A stretch of DNA of 64,000 nt from Rachicladosporium sp. CCFEE 5018 (GCA_002077045.2 KZ111195.1:1-64000); one strand, 5' to 3'; positions 45,923 to 57,122 are shown, counted from the stretch's first letter. Notes: generated from the sequence alone by a model not told the origin. Numbers and translations: made by a program.

Positions 45923-46266
45923 GGGAAGGACTTTATTACCTTTCCTCTTCGAAAGTCTGGAAAGCTATTGTGCTATCATTATCCTTGCCGCGAGTGCCAA
46001 CCTGCGTCTACGGCGTTCGTGAGAGAGTACGCGCCTAGCAGTGTATCTGTCGCATCCCTCTCAATGATGCCTCGCTCCACTTCTCATCGTTATGGTGCGG
46101 TTGATCGATGCTTGGAAATTTCTCTGCATACCACGAGAATCATGTACGTAGGATATGTTGGCAGTACTGTCTTCGACCATTGTCTCCATGATCGACTTGA
46201 ATGGTTCGTTTTGCTGTGCATCATCGTCTGTCTCCAGACTACAGTAGAAAATGCTCCGGCAGGTCA
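45923..46266. other. Convergent intergenic region
   Basis: A 344-bp interval between the 3' ends of the SnoaL-like gene and hxnY. No gene or motif seen. Confidence 0.5.
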
Positions 46267-47579
46267 TCATACAGCAATCGTCTGCGCGCCTGCCATGGAT
46301 GGTACCAGGACTGCCGGCGGCGATGTTGCAGCCTTCTTGAAGGCCGACGCCTTGCCATATGAGTCTCTGTAACTCTGCCCAATGCATTCGGACACGCTGA
46401 TAGGCGCGTACTTCGCTGCAGCTCCTTCAGCGCGGCAATTTGGGAGACACTCGATGGTATAATCCGGATTGCCGCTGTAGAAGAAAGGTACCGAATAACG
46501 CTCTGTGCCTGTCAAATTGATGACTCTGTGTAAGTTGCTCACGTACAGGTCCTGGAATCTGTCAGCAGTCACCTCAAAGCAGGCGAAACCGTGCGTCGCT
46601 CACGTTGGACCTGCAGCGAAGTCAGTACAGGCCATCAGCTCAAGCACTGGGTAATGCTTACCACCGCATGAACATGTTACCCAGGTTGACGACATAAGCA
46701 CCTCTTACAGGCTCCACCTACCTTTCGTCAGTAGTGTGGGTGCAGCTCAGGTAACTGGTGCACATACATCAAGCCACTCTTGTGTGGACTTTTCCCAGAC
46801 CTGAAGACCTTTAGTCTCGCCCTGCATCAGCAACGTGACAGACCCGAAATCAGTATGCGCTCCGATGCCTCGTGAGAGCTTCTCGTCGGAGTCACTTGGC
46901 TGAGGCGGGTAGTGCAGATATCTCAAGGTTGCCACCGCCCCTGTCGTGAATTCGTCGAAATACCTTTCACTGAGATCCAGTGTCTGTGCAATGATTGCCA
47001 GCACGTCCCTAGCTAGGGCGTGCATTTCCGTGTAGTAAGCTTGCGAAGTCTTTCGGAAAAGATCTGCATCATGGAAGTTGTCTGGCCACTGATTTGGACC
47101 AGAGTTGAGCTTCTTCTGGACAAAGTAAGGGTGATCTTTGTCAATCTCTTCGCCGATGTAGAACCCTTCCTTGAGATCCGGATTGGTACCGGCCTCCAAG
47201 ATCTGAGATCCAATGCTTTCATAGCCACGATTCCAGGTGGTGTTGTCTATAGATAGTTTCAGTACTGTCCGACAGTGAAGGACTGAATACGTCGCTATAC
47301 CTTTATGTACCTTGTCCTTCTCTCCTTGTGGAAGTGAGAAGAATGATTGCACGCACCGCAACACATCTTGTTGTAGACTTTGCGGCACTCGGTGCCCGAC
47401 GATCTGGAAAAAGCCGTTGTGTAGACAGCAACGGCGGACCTGATCTACCAGAGCAGCCTTCGCGACTTCATCGTCGCCGTAGAACGCTGATATTCCGTTA
47501 GCTTTGGAAGTATCACCCGAGCCTGGGGTCACCCACGCGAGAAGTCCAGAATTGGAGGCGCCTCTGCTTTAGGACTCAT
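46267..47579 (-). CDS. hxnY: 2-oxoglutarate/Fe(II)-dependent oxygenase (HxnY-like)
   Basis: Non-heme iron hydroxylase of the isopenicillin-N-synthase-like group. HxnY of A. nidulans hydroxylates a piperidine-type intermediate. Exons: 47579-47537, 47486-47301, 47246-46768, 46717-46662, 46610-46604, 46551-46267; 351 aa. Exon joins give expected phrases: ILDFS/PFYGDDE, NGFFQIVGH, and the facial triad HTDFGSV (His, Asp) with the distal His in SNLHRVIN; RYSVPFF carries the oxoglutarate-binding Arg. The motif WSND is produced only if a 7-nt exon (46610-46604) lies between introns of 51 and 52 bp. The 54-nt intron at 47300-47247 is in frame and stop-free, so retention would be silent in frame. Divergent from an MFS permease. 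Confidence 0.87.
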
Positions 47580-48083
47580 CTTGGAAGTATGGGACCCGTT
47601 GAGCAGGTCACGACCATGCGTTGTTTGAGACTGCAGCACCTACAGTCGCGCACACCGTCTATATCATAGGACTGCTTCGTGGCATCGTGCATGCGTATAC
47701 ATTGTGATGCTCCGGTACCTGAGGCCAGCCACGCGTTCGTGATTGCGACCTCCCCTCAAGAGTGGGGGACATGCGGGGACCGAGTCCGTAATATTACCTA
47801 TCAGCTGCCTTTGCGACTATCGCCCAAGCACAAGAGACGTCGGGTCTTCGATGCCGGTCAGATATTCGCGGTCTATCAGTCGCTGATATGTGCGTAGGCA
47901 TGCTTGCGATTTGCGTGCGCCCCATTGGGTTGTACAGACGCTCGTGTCGAACAGCATCGCATGCAGCGCAGCCAATATATACATGTGCCCCTTAGATCTT
48001 GACCGTCATACAATCTCGTCGTATCACATTTCGCACTCGTACTATTTTCAAAACCTCTACGTACCCGTCCGACCGCTAGCACG
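47580..48083. promoter_or_regulatory. Divergent promoter, hxnY / MFS permease
   Basis: A 504-bp interval holding both promoters, with one strong cluster motif near its middle. Confidence 0.65.
47758..47768 (-). promoter_or_regulatory. Cluster motif site 5 (CCCCCACTCTT, minus strand)
   Basis: About 180 bp from the hxnY start and 316 bp from the permease start. One site could serve both genes. Confidence 0.65.
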
Positions 48084-49612
48084 ATGGCGGAGAAGCATGA
48101 GATCAACAATGAGACCGCATCATCCTCACCGTCGGAGCATGCGTCTGGAGAAGTGCTTCTGGTTGTTGACGCGGCTGCCGAGCGTTCGTATCGTAGAAAG
48201 CTCGACGCTTACTTGCTACCCGTGTTGTCAGTAATGTATCTATTTAATGCCATCGATAGGGTAGGTCCATTATAGCGAGCAGCCTGGGAGCGTGATGGGT
48301 GCTGATAGATCAATAGAGCAACCTTGGTAATGCCAAAACAGATCATATGGACGTTGACCTCAACTTCCGCGCAAACCAGTACTCATTACTCATACTCTTA
48401 TTCTACGTCCCATTCGGCCTGCTGGATCTGCCACTCAGCTTGTTGACAAAGCGCTTCTCCGGCAAGACAATGCTCCCGGTGCTCATGCTGGGCTTCGGAT
48501 CGATGGCGACCTTGCAGACAGCGGCTACAAACTTCGGCGGCATCTTGGCGTTACGTCTCATTCTTGCAAGCTTCGAGGCTGGGTTCTACTGCTCGGTGGT
48601 CTTCTACCTCACCCTCTTTTACACCAGAGCTGAGCTCAGCTTCCGGATCGCAATATTCTTCGGCAGTGCCTTGCTGGCAGCAGCGTTCTCCGGTCTCATC
48701 TCCTTTGGCGTTTTCCAGATTAACGACCCAAACATACACGGCTGGCAATTCCTCTTCATGATTGAAGGCTTAGCCACCGTGCTCTGCGCTGTCTTTGCAT
48801 ACTTCTGGCTGCCCGCGCGACCCGAGACGGCATGGTTCTTGACCGCCCGAGAACGTGAGGCAGCTACTGCTCGCACGCTTCGTGATGGATCTCGCAAAGT
48901 CAACACAAAGCTGAATCTTCGAGAGGCATTTGCTACGTGGCGTAGCTGGCAGTTCGTGCTCTGGTGCATCATCTGCTTCACCTACCCCGTCGCCTTTTCA
49001 ACAACGTCAAACTTCCTGCCTCAGATCGTCGCTCGCCTCGGCTTCTCCGTCGTCAAAACGAACCTGTGGACAGTGGCTCCCAACTGCGTTGGATTCGTGG
49101 TACTGCTGTGCTTCGCCAAATCATCGGACTACTTTCGTGAACGTGCGTTCCACATCATCGGAGCCTTGACACTGTCATTGATTGGCATGATCATCTTAGC
49201 CGGTATCGATGTACTCAATAACAAGGGTGTGGCATACTTCGCCTGCTTCTTGATGGCCAGCGGCGCGTATGTTCCTTCCGTGCTGGTGCACTCCTGGCAC
49301 AACAACAACGACCTTGACGAAAGCTCGCGGGCAGCTCGGACTGGATTTCTGGTCGGCCTCGGAAACCTGGCAGGCATCATCTCGGGAGCAACGTTTCGGG
49401 TCGAGTATGCCCCAAAATATTTGCCGACGCTCGCTGCGACCAGTGCTTGTAATGTGATCAGTATCCTAGCCGTATTGACGATGAGCATTTGGATGCGACG
49501 CGAGAATGCAAAGAAGAACAAAGAACAAAGCCGCGTCCTCAGGGCGCAAGACGTTGACACAGCCCTTCTGCAAGATGGTGAGAAGTCTCCTGAATGGCGA
49601 TACTTTGTCTAG
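48084..49612 (+). CDS. MFS permease, anion:cation symporter type (Tna1-like; HxnP/HxnZ type)
   Basis: Transporter of the ACS (allantoate/nicotinate permease) branch, to which the yeast high-affinity nicotinate permease Tna1 belongs. Exons: 48084-48260 and 48317-49612; 490 aa. Family phrases: RRKLDAYLLPVLSVMYLFNAIDR (start of helix 1), SNLGNAK across the intron, ILALRLILASFEAGFY near helix 4, and FLPARPETAWFLTAREREA-like sequence after helix 6. About 12 membrane segments. This is the better candidate for nicotinate or a related pyridine acid as cargo. Confidence 0.87.
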
Positions 49613-49798
49613 AAACGTAGATAGTCCAAAGAAGGAATAGTTTTCGTAACCAATGATCCCGATTTGACGTTTTGACAGCCCCTGGCATCTCGGCAAGAGG
49701 GCATGATCAACGAGGGCATGGTCAACGCGCTTCGTCTGAGCGCTGTGATAGAGCAATGTACGCGCGAGGCTTCACTCCGGCGTAAATGGATGACCAGC

Positions 49799-49806
49799 AG
49801 TGGGGG
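49799..49806 (-). promoter_or_regulatory. Cluster motif site 6 (CCCCCACT, minus strand)
   Basis: About 85 bp upstream of the proposed SDR start, in the 275-bp interval after the permease gene. Confidence 0.6.
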
Positions 49807-49887
49807 AAAGTCAATACAGACACAATATCTTGAGTGCCCCATCAACTAACGCTGGAAGTCATCCGTGAAAACCATCTTCCGAGCGAC

Positions 49888-50814
49888 ATGTCTGCCAGGG
49901 TAAGCACATATCTGCGAAAACGCGCAAAGCCAGCTTGTTGACATCCCCAAGTTCTCACTACGCGGGAGGACCGCCTTAATCACTGGAGGTGCACGAGGCT
50001 GTGGACTCGCATTCGCTGAAGGTCTGGCCGAAGCAGAGGCAAACATCGCGATCTTCGACACGATTGATCCAAATCCGGCATTTTTCGAACTGCGCTCGAA
50101 GTACTCGGTGAAAGCAATGCACTACAAGGTCGATGTCAGCTCTACGGAAAGTCTAGCAGCAGGTTTTGCGGCGCTCCATCAGGACTTTGATGGTCAACTG
50201 GACATAGCGGTCGCTTGCGCAGGCATCAACCGAAATGTGGCCTTTGTAGAAACAACGGAGAAGCAATTTGATCAACTGAGCGCCGTTAACATCCGCGGTG
50301 TCTTCTTCACCGCTCAAATGGCTGCGAAAGCCATGATTGCCAACAAAACGAAGAAAGGCTCGATCATCTTGGTGTCGTCAATCGCAGCGCGACGTGCGTT
50401 CAAGGGGCAGTGCTCAAGTGCCTATTGTGGCACAAAGGGGGCAGTGCAAGCCATGTGTCCTCCGATCGCCGCGGAACTCGCCCAGCATGGTATACGCGTC
50501 AACACCGTCTCTCCAGGCTATGTGCGGACAGAGATGACCGGTATGTATCGTTGCCCCTGTCTCGCTGCCGCCGCTCATGACTGACGTCTGGCTAGCTGCC
50601 TTTCCGCACTTGTTGGAGAGCTGGAAGGACGATATTATGACCGCAAGCATCGCTGAGCCTGACGACATTCGCGGCGCGTGCGTCTTCCTCGCGTCTGATG
50701 CAAGTCGGTACATGACGGGAGAGGACATTCTAGTCGATGGGGTATGCCATGAGCTTGCAGATATTCCACGCTGTCATATTGCTGACTCTAGGACAGGGCG
50801 TAACAAAGTGGTGA
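49888..50814 (+). CDS. hxnW: Short-chain dehydrogenase/reductase (HxnW-like)
   Basis: NAD(P)-dependent oxidoreductase, 260 aa in the proposed model. Exons: 49888-49899 (tentative, with a short 34-bp intron), 49934-50540, 50596-50741, 50797-50814. Motifs: TGGARGCGLA (cofactor), CAGIN, NIRGVFF, active-site SS with SAYCGTKGAV (Tyr-x-x-x-Lys), and SPGYVRTEMT. The last exon has five codons plus stop and yields the usual end DGGVTKW. HxnW of A. nidulans is an SDR thought to oxidise a hydroxylated lactam to the imide, which would feed HxnM. The N-terminus is the uncertain part. Confidence 0.82.
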
Positions 50815-51361
50815 ATGATTAATCAGAGCGCACAGCGATGCGCGATTGAAGGGCAACGTAGTCATGGAGCGAGGCAGCATGAAGCATAAAGGAAGCAGAG
50901 CGCTCTGCCATGTACCTTGATACTCGTGACCGCGCGGATACTGAGAACGTTGCGCTGCCGATACCTTTGCCATCGCCTGACTCTTGTTGAGAACAACATC
51001 CAGTCATATCTCAATTCGCCAACAGGCAGCAACATTAGTCCCGAACAGTCCTTGCCCCAACCATCCACAATCACCAGGCGCGACTCCCCCACTCTGCGGC
51101 CACTATGGCGACAGTCTGGCAGGTGAGCAACATGCGAGGCCGCTGCACTCCTATCGTCTCTGCGGACGGGTGAGTAGCGCCTTGGGCATATGCACGCTTA
51201 GGCTTACTGAAGTGGACATTGCGAGATGCCACCAAGGACTTTCTCCTGGCTCTATAGGTAGTATATCTGTTCCCTTACTCGATCCTGCGACATCACTTCC
51301 TCAACGACATCTACCCGTCTCTATCACCTCACACACGTTCCTACTTACATTCATTCAGAAC
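50815..51361. promoter_or_regulatory. hxnT 5' region
   Basis: A 547-bp interval without a supported gene. One strong cluster motif at 51086-51095. Confidence 0.6.
51086..51095 (+). promoter_or_regulatory. Cluster motif site 7 (CCCCCACTCT)
   Basis: About 270 bp upstream of the hxnT-like start. Confidence 0.65.
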
Positions 51362-52688
51362 ATGCCTTCCCGTATATCGCCATCGGGCTTCAAGTCGTTG
51401 GAGGACTCCGCCATGTTCAAGCCTCTAGCCTTAGGGCGAACGGCTCTCGACCATAGGGTTGTCATGGCACCTTTGACGCGAATGCGCGCATCCAAAGAAT
51501 CCGAGGGCATTTTCGTGCCAGGAGACCTTGCAGTCCAGTACTACTCGCAGCGAGCTTCGAAGGGTGGTTTGATCTTGACCGAAGCATGCCCGATCTCTAG
51601 ACTAGTACGTCCGCCAGTCTGTTTCTTTCGTACTCTGATTACTGACGAGTCCAGGCATGTGGCTATCCTGGTGTTCCCGGTCTGTTCACGGAATCGCAGA
51701 GCGCTGGATGGCGACGGATTACGGATGCTGTGCATGCCAAGGGTGGCTACATCTACTGTCAACTCTGGCACGTCGGACGCGCAACTGTCCCATCGTTCCT
51801 GGGTGGTGAAGCTGCAATCAGCTCAAGCGACATCCCCATCAGCGGAAACGGCTTCGACGGATCCCCTTACGCACAAACACCCCCAAAACCTGCGACTGTG
51901 GAGCAGATACACGACCTGACCGACGAATTTGCCGCGGCAGCGCAGCGTGCCATTGATGCTGGGTTTGATGGTGTCGAAATACATGGGTCAGTTCAATTCG
52001 GGATCAAGCTCTGCACACTCCTAATTCAAGTACGGCGAATGGATACCTTCTCGATCAATTCCTGCACGACAACGTCAACGTTAGGACCGATGCGTACGGC
52101 GGCTCGATAAAGAACCGCTGTCGATTTCCGCTCGAAGTCATCAAGGCTGTAACCTCCAAGGTCGGTGCAGACAGAGTAGGCATCCGCCTGTCGCCCTACA
52201 ATTACTTCCAAGACACGAAGGACTCAGAGCCTAACGAGCACTGGGAGTACTTATGTGAGCAGATCGTGGCTCAACCTGAGGAGCATCGTTTGTCCTATGT
52301 CCACATGGTGGAGCCGCGATTCGACGAAGTGCTTGACGAGGAAGCAAAACTGGGCTCGTTGTCTGGCAATGTCGAGGGTAATAAGCAAGGCGGTCGACCG
52401 AACTCGCTTGTGCCATTCCGGCAAATACTGGCGAAAGGTGGGATCAAGTTCTTGAGCGCAGGTGGATTCACACGAGACAATGCTGCCCCGAAGGTCGAGG
52501 CTGGTGATGCCGACGCCGTCGTGTTTGGAAGGTGGTTTATCGCCAACCCGGACCTGCCCAAGCGCCTTGCAGATGGCCTGCCTCTCAACCCTTACGACAG
52601 AAATACATTTTACGGCGCAGATCCTCCCGAATCTGGCTACGTGGACTACCCAGCATTCGAAGCAGGATCGAAAGGGATCGAGGCGTGA
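51362..52688 (+). CDS. hxnT: Old yellow enzyme-type flavin oxidoreductase (HxnT-like)
   Basis: FMN-dependent ene-reductase. HxnT of A. nidulans reduces the pyridine-derived ring after hydroxylation. Exons: 51362-51604, 51655-51986, 52031-52688; 410 aa. Motifs: MAPLTRMRA, LTEACPISRL/ACGYPGVPG across intron 1, YCQLWHVGRA, GFDGVEIHG then ANGYLLDQF across intron 2, and GDADAVVFGRWFIANPDLPKRL. The best splice of intron 2 (44 bp, GTCAGT..CAAG) leaves one extra residue (HGT-ANGY) compared with the usual HGANGY. The intron may use another border, or the residue may be real. Confidence 0.87.
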
Positions 52689-53246
52689 GACGAACCATGA
52701 TTGACACCTCATCCAGTTTCTAGGCATACGAAGGACGAAAGAAGCAGATCACTCGAGGAGCCCTTGACGACACAGTTAGTGCACAGTGTACTGCAACAAC
52801 GGACCGCTGGCAGCGGTGCTTCGGAGAGCACCTAGAGAAGACAACGCTCTCGCCGAAAGCGTAGCTACGTATGCACTATCACAGTGTTGCATTTATCAGC
52901 GTCATTCCCCACGAGAAGTGGCTGAGCGGTCCTCTTCCTTCGTCTCTCCCTTGTCACATGCTGGCAAACTTATCGAAGCATTGAAGTGTGTATCAATTCG
53001 GCGATTTGTTTCTCCATACCCGACTCTCTCAATTGTCCTCCCCCACTCTTGGCAGCCTGCTCGCCTCAGTTGCACTATCTTGATCCACGTAGCTTATCTT
53101 CCCAACAGGTAGCTGAGAAGTAGGTAGCGCGAGCCGACGGCCGAAGATCTCCCTATCGTTCACCTTGACAGCATGTATGGTGTCCATAGTGATGGGAGCC
53201 ATGGCGGCACTCACGACGTCTGTCAACGTCGTTTTCGTGCCACGAC
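52689..53246. promoter_or_regulatory. hxnR 5' region
   Basis: A 558-bp interval without a supported gene. It contains a strong copy of the motif that its own product may bind. Confidence 0.6.
53040..53050 (+). promoter_or_regulatory. Cluster motif site 8 (CCCCCACTCTT)
   Basis: About 200 bp upstream of the regulator start. It would allow autoregulation. Confidence 0.65.
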
Positions 53247-56049
53247 ATGCCCACTCGTCAAAGAGGCAAGATGCACGTTTGCAATTGGGACGGCTGCGGC
53301 AAGACATTCCAGCGGTCCGATCACTTGCAGAGGCATACCTTGAACCATACCACTGGTGACAGTACGTGTCCGAGATGCAGTGCTCACTTTAAACGTCGCG
53401 ACTTGCTAGGTACGAACTCAACACTTTAAGTGCTGCCTTCTGCTGATCACCTGCTCAGACCGTCATCTCGCTCGCCATCGCCAGAAAGATGAAGAGGCCG
53501 GCGGCGAAGGCCTGGGTGTCGTCTCGACTCGTAAGCGCCTATGGCGAGATGCCGAGGGGAACCTCGTCACGAAGCGTCCAAAGTCCACCTCAGATGTCGT
53601 ACCAATGGAGCACCATGTTCCTCAAGCTGTCATGATCGTTCCAAACGATCAGCCTTCACAGAACTTCCAGTCGCCGATCTCGCCGCCGCCGTCCCTTACT
53701 AGCAATGTTGTTTGTGCTCAGGACGATGACTTTGCATTCGACTCAAGCTCGTTTGACTTCCAGCAAGTATTCAACGATCCGCAGAACAGCGACAGCTTTT
53801 CGGAAGACTTCGACTTCTTCGCCGACGTTCCGTGGAATATACCTGTTGCTCCAGCGCCTTCTGTTGTGCCGAGCGGTAATGTACTCATGGACGACATGTT
53901 CTCGTCCGATACAGGTAAGTGACCAAAGCGCCTTGCGGCAGGCCTGTATTGATATGAATATCAGCAAGCTCGTTCAATATGCCCTTCACAACAATGAGCA
54001 ACTACAACTGGCTATTTGCTAACGGCAATCTTGCCCATGGCTTGGCTGGTACGATCGGACCATCGCAGTTCTCATCTGACCGAAACCTGGGCGGAGATTA
54101 CGGCATTGGATCGACGACTTCGCGTGATACATCGCAAACAGATGATGCTATCGCGAACCTCGATGCCTCTCATGCGAACGTGGAATCTAGGACTCCAACG
54201 CAGGTGTCCCCGACTAGTTCACAATACATCGAGGACCGGCATGCGGGACCACCAACGCGAGTGCAGTCTGTGCCTGGCCCTCGAATGGACCGGATGAGCT
54301 TCGAGAATCTCACAGCCTTCTCTGCCACTAACAACGGACACACAATGCACTCTTTCTCCACGAATTCAATTCGAGGCATACCTGGCGTGAATGAGCGCGC
54401 ACGGACTCGCGTACTCGACGTGATAGCGCAAAGTCGCCCTACAACGCCAGAAGGCGCACTAGTGACCGGTGACCATCCCCTTCTCTCACTCGAAGCAATG
54501 CAGGCATATTGCGAATGCTTCTTCGAGCGATTCAACAAGCACTACCCTCTTATCCATCGAGCAACATTCAACCCTTGTGGAGTTGATCCACTTCTTCTGC
54601 TGTCAATTCTCCTCCTGGGTGCCACCTATGGCTCCAAGGAAGCTCACCGACTTGCCGTGTGCATACACGATGTCATGAGAACTCAAATACTGCAGAGTCC
54701 AGCCTTCACTGCTACGCCTCAGCTCTCGATGCTACAAGTCATCCTACTGACAGAGTGTTTCGGCAAGTCCAAGGCTGGTCAGAAGCAGCATGACATGAAT
54801 CATCTCTTCCATGGGATGCTAATCAAGTATGTATCGGTCCACTGATTGCGTGTATGAGGCTACGCTAACATGTCTAGCCTCATCCGAAGGAGTGATTGCC
54901 AAACCGCTGGGGCATTTCCCCATACCACGGAGACACTTGTGAGCCTCGAGGATCGGTGGCGAGAGGCGATGCACATGGAGCAGCGTAAACGATTGGCGCT
55001 GCTCTGTTTTCTCTGGGACGTGCAACATGCTCTGCTCTTCTCCCAGAGCCTATGCATGTCCGCGTTCGAGCTGCGGACCTCACTCCCGTGCAACCCATCG
55101 TCATGGGAGGCTGAGACTGCTGCAGAGTGGGCGACATATGGAGGCACCCCAGAGCCTAGCTTCTTGGCCACGTTGAAGACTTTTATGAACCCCGATGCAT
55201 CAGCAACACCGCCAGAGCTGAATGCACTATCAAGGCAGCTTGTCCTGCATGGCTTGATGTCCATTGCATGGGACTTGAAAAGGCGAGATCAAACATCCCT
55301 CGGTGCGTAATGTTCATCATCCTGATCTGACACCCATGCTGATCGCTTCAATAGGCTCGAGCGGACCGACTTCAGACTGGCAAACGCGTCTCGGCGCTTC
55401 CTACGACATGTGGAGGGTAGACTTCGATGCATACTGCATGGACATGACCAAACAGCTCAGGAACAGCCCTGCGGCAAAAGAAGACTTCACCCGCTTCAGC
55501 ACCAGTACACGAGCAATCTACCACGCAGCTCAGCTGATACTGCACGTCGAAGTCCTCGATTTGCAAATCTACGCGGGAGCAAAGCACATCCTCGGTCGTC
55601 CTGTAGCGCCGCACGACTACCAACGGTCTCGAAAGCTGATGAAGCGCTGGGTCAGCGATGATGGTCCAAAGGCCGCTGTAGCCGCCTCGCACGCCGCACA
55701 CCTCCTCAGAGATGGGCTGACGCATTTGGAAGATTGGGACACCAATCAGACATTCCATTATCCATGGTGTCTCTACCTTGCCACACTGACCTGTTGGGCA
55801 TTTCACCGCGCACCCAACGACGGAGACGGCGGAATTGCGTCCACCGAGATATGTGCGCCAGAGAAGCGGCACGATCGCTCAATGAACGCTCTTATCAGTA
55901 GCATGACGTCTGCGGGACCGGAAGGCTTGAGTCGCTTGGTCGGTAACCTAGACACTCGCGGGCTAGTACATGTCATTGCTGCTCATCTGGGAGGAGTGCG
56001 ATGGGCTGTGGTACATGAAGGCATGAAGGTGCTGAAAGGTCTGTCATGA
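53247..56049 (+). CDS. hxnR: C2H2 zinc-finger / fungal TF-domain regulator (HxnR-like)
   Basis: Pathway-specific transcription factor at the cluster edge. Exons: 53247-53409, 53459-53914, 53965-54826, 54878-55302, 55355-56049; 866 aa. Two adjacent C2H2 fingers open the protein: CNWDGCGKTFQRSDHLQRHTLNH (C-x4-C, H-x3-H) and CPRCSAHFKRRDLLDRHLARH, the second completed across intron 1. A linker rich in D, S, P and Q follows, then the fungal-specific transcription factor middle homology domain (HYPLIHRATFNP, LLLSILLLGATYGS, LRRS-like and LWDVQHALLFS). This two-finger plus FTFD layout is that of HxnR, activator of nicotinate catabolism in A. nidulans. Finger 1 carries RSDHLQR, a helix preferring GGG, in line with the motif found upstream of the cluster genes. 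Confidence 0.88.
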
Positions 56050-56090
56050 TTATGATTCTGATGATGGCAGTTACGACTAGACTACAGAAT

Positions 56091-57122
56091 TCACCTGGTG
56101 CCCTTCCTTTTACTTCCTGTCAGGAATCCACTCCACATCTCCCCAGCCTTTCCCAGACCCTTCCGAACATCAAGCTCGAACTCGTCGAAGGCTTTCTGCA
56201 GTGCGTGGGCGGATGTGTCGTGCTCTGTGGGCTCATTAGTAATGTCCCCATCAGCCTCTCGAGAGGGTGGATTGACAGCATGTGCGATAAGTGGCCCAAG
56301 CTCATGCTCTGGAGCAGGTGGGTGCGAAGCGAGTGGGCTCGGTGGCGCGCCCAAGCTGCGGCGTTTGCGACGCTGAGCACTGCTCACCACGTCGTCGAGC
56401 GACGGCTTTCGTTCTGGCACTGGCGGAGCATCCGGGAGCGTGATATTCTGCAGGTCCGGTGCAGCAGTAGAGTTGCCAAGGATGTCGTCGAATGACTTCG
56501 ACGGCGGTGCCGGCTCGCCGACAGCCGTCGGCGTCGTGACAGCGACCCCGATGTCCTGCGTCCCGCCCTGCGCAACCCGAAATTGCTTCCCCCACCGACA
56601 CTCACTAGGGTAATCGCAGTTCGCCCAGCAGTCCTTTTTGGTCGGAGAACTAGCCACCTCGCTTACAATCTGCTCACCTCTCAACATCTTCGCCAGCCTA
56701 TCCTGCCCAGCCACATCTCTCCTCCACTCGCCCCTAGCCTTCCAGCCCGCGTAGTCGAACTCGCTAGCACACGCCCTACCCTTCTTACAGCTCCGCTTAC
56801 CGGTCTTGCGATCTCGCTTCCAGACTGGTGTGCCAGCACAGAAATAGTGACCATCATCTAAGCAGCGGCGGGTCGTGCCAAGCGCGTAAATTCGCGAGCA
56901 GAGATGGCATTGCCAAAGCCATTTGAGGAGTTGAGGGGGCGGGGGAGGAAGGATAAGGGATGTGGGTTTGCCGTGGAAAGACAGGGATGGTGGGAAGCTG
57001 GGCTTGTGTGGCGAAAGGGGAGATAATGGGGAGAACGGGGAAGGTGGGACTGCCAGGCGGGAGGACCGGAATGGAGTCGGTGTAAGGTCGAGCGTTGTGG
57101 GGAGAGGTGCTGTACGCTTCAT
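56091..57122 (-). CDS. Cys-rich hypothetical protein
   Basis: Single exon, 343 aa, ending 42 bp from the 3' end of the regulator gene. After a Pro/Ser-rich N-terminus comes a possible zinc-binding module: WLWQCHLCSRIYALGTTRRCLDDGHYFC, then CKKGRACASEFDY, and a distal CWANCDYPSEC. The rest is low-complexity, with a short helical C-terminus. The first part looks like a zinc ribbon, but I cannot name the family. No cluster motif is present, so it is probably outside the regulon. Confidence 0.65.
   Translation of the reverse strand: MKRTAPLPTTLDLTPTPFRSSRLAVPPSPFSPLSPLSPHKPSFPPSLSFHGKPTSLILPPPPPQLLKWLWQCHLCSRIYALGTTRRCLDDGHYFCAGTPVWKRDRKTGKRSCKKGRACASEFDYAGWKARGEWRRDVAGQDRLAKMLRGEQIVSEVASSPTKKDCWANCDYPSECRWGKQFRVAQGGTQDIGVAVTTPTAVGEPAPPSKSFDDILGNSTAAPDLQNITLPDAPPVPERKPSLDDVVSSAQRRKRRSLGAPPSPLASHPPAPEHELGPLIAHAVNPPSREADGDITNEPTEHDTSAHALQKAFDEFELDVRKGLGKAGEMWSGFLTGSKRKGTR

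Noticed and set aside
47247..47300. hxnY segment treated as coding instead of intron
   Set aside because: It is in frame and stop-free, but removing it brings VHK next to DNTTWNRGYE as expected for the family, and it has GTATAG..TATAG borders.
56046..56861. Plus-strand frames after the regulator gene
   Set aside because: Antisense to the Cys-rich protein gene, which has a long uninterrupted frame with ordered Cys spacing.
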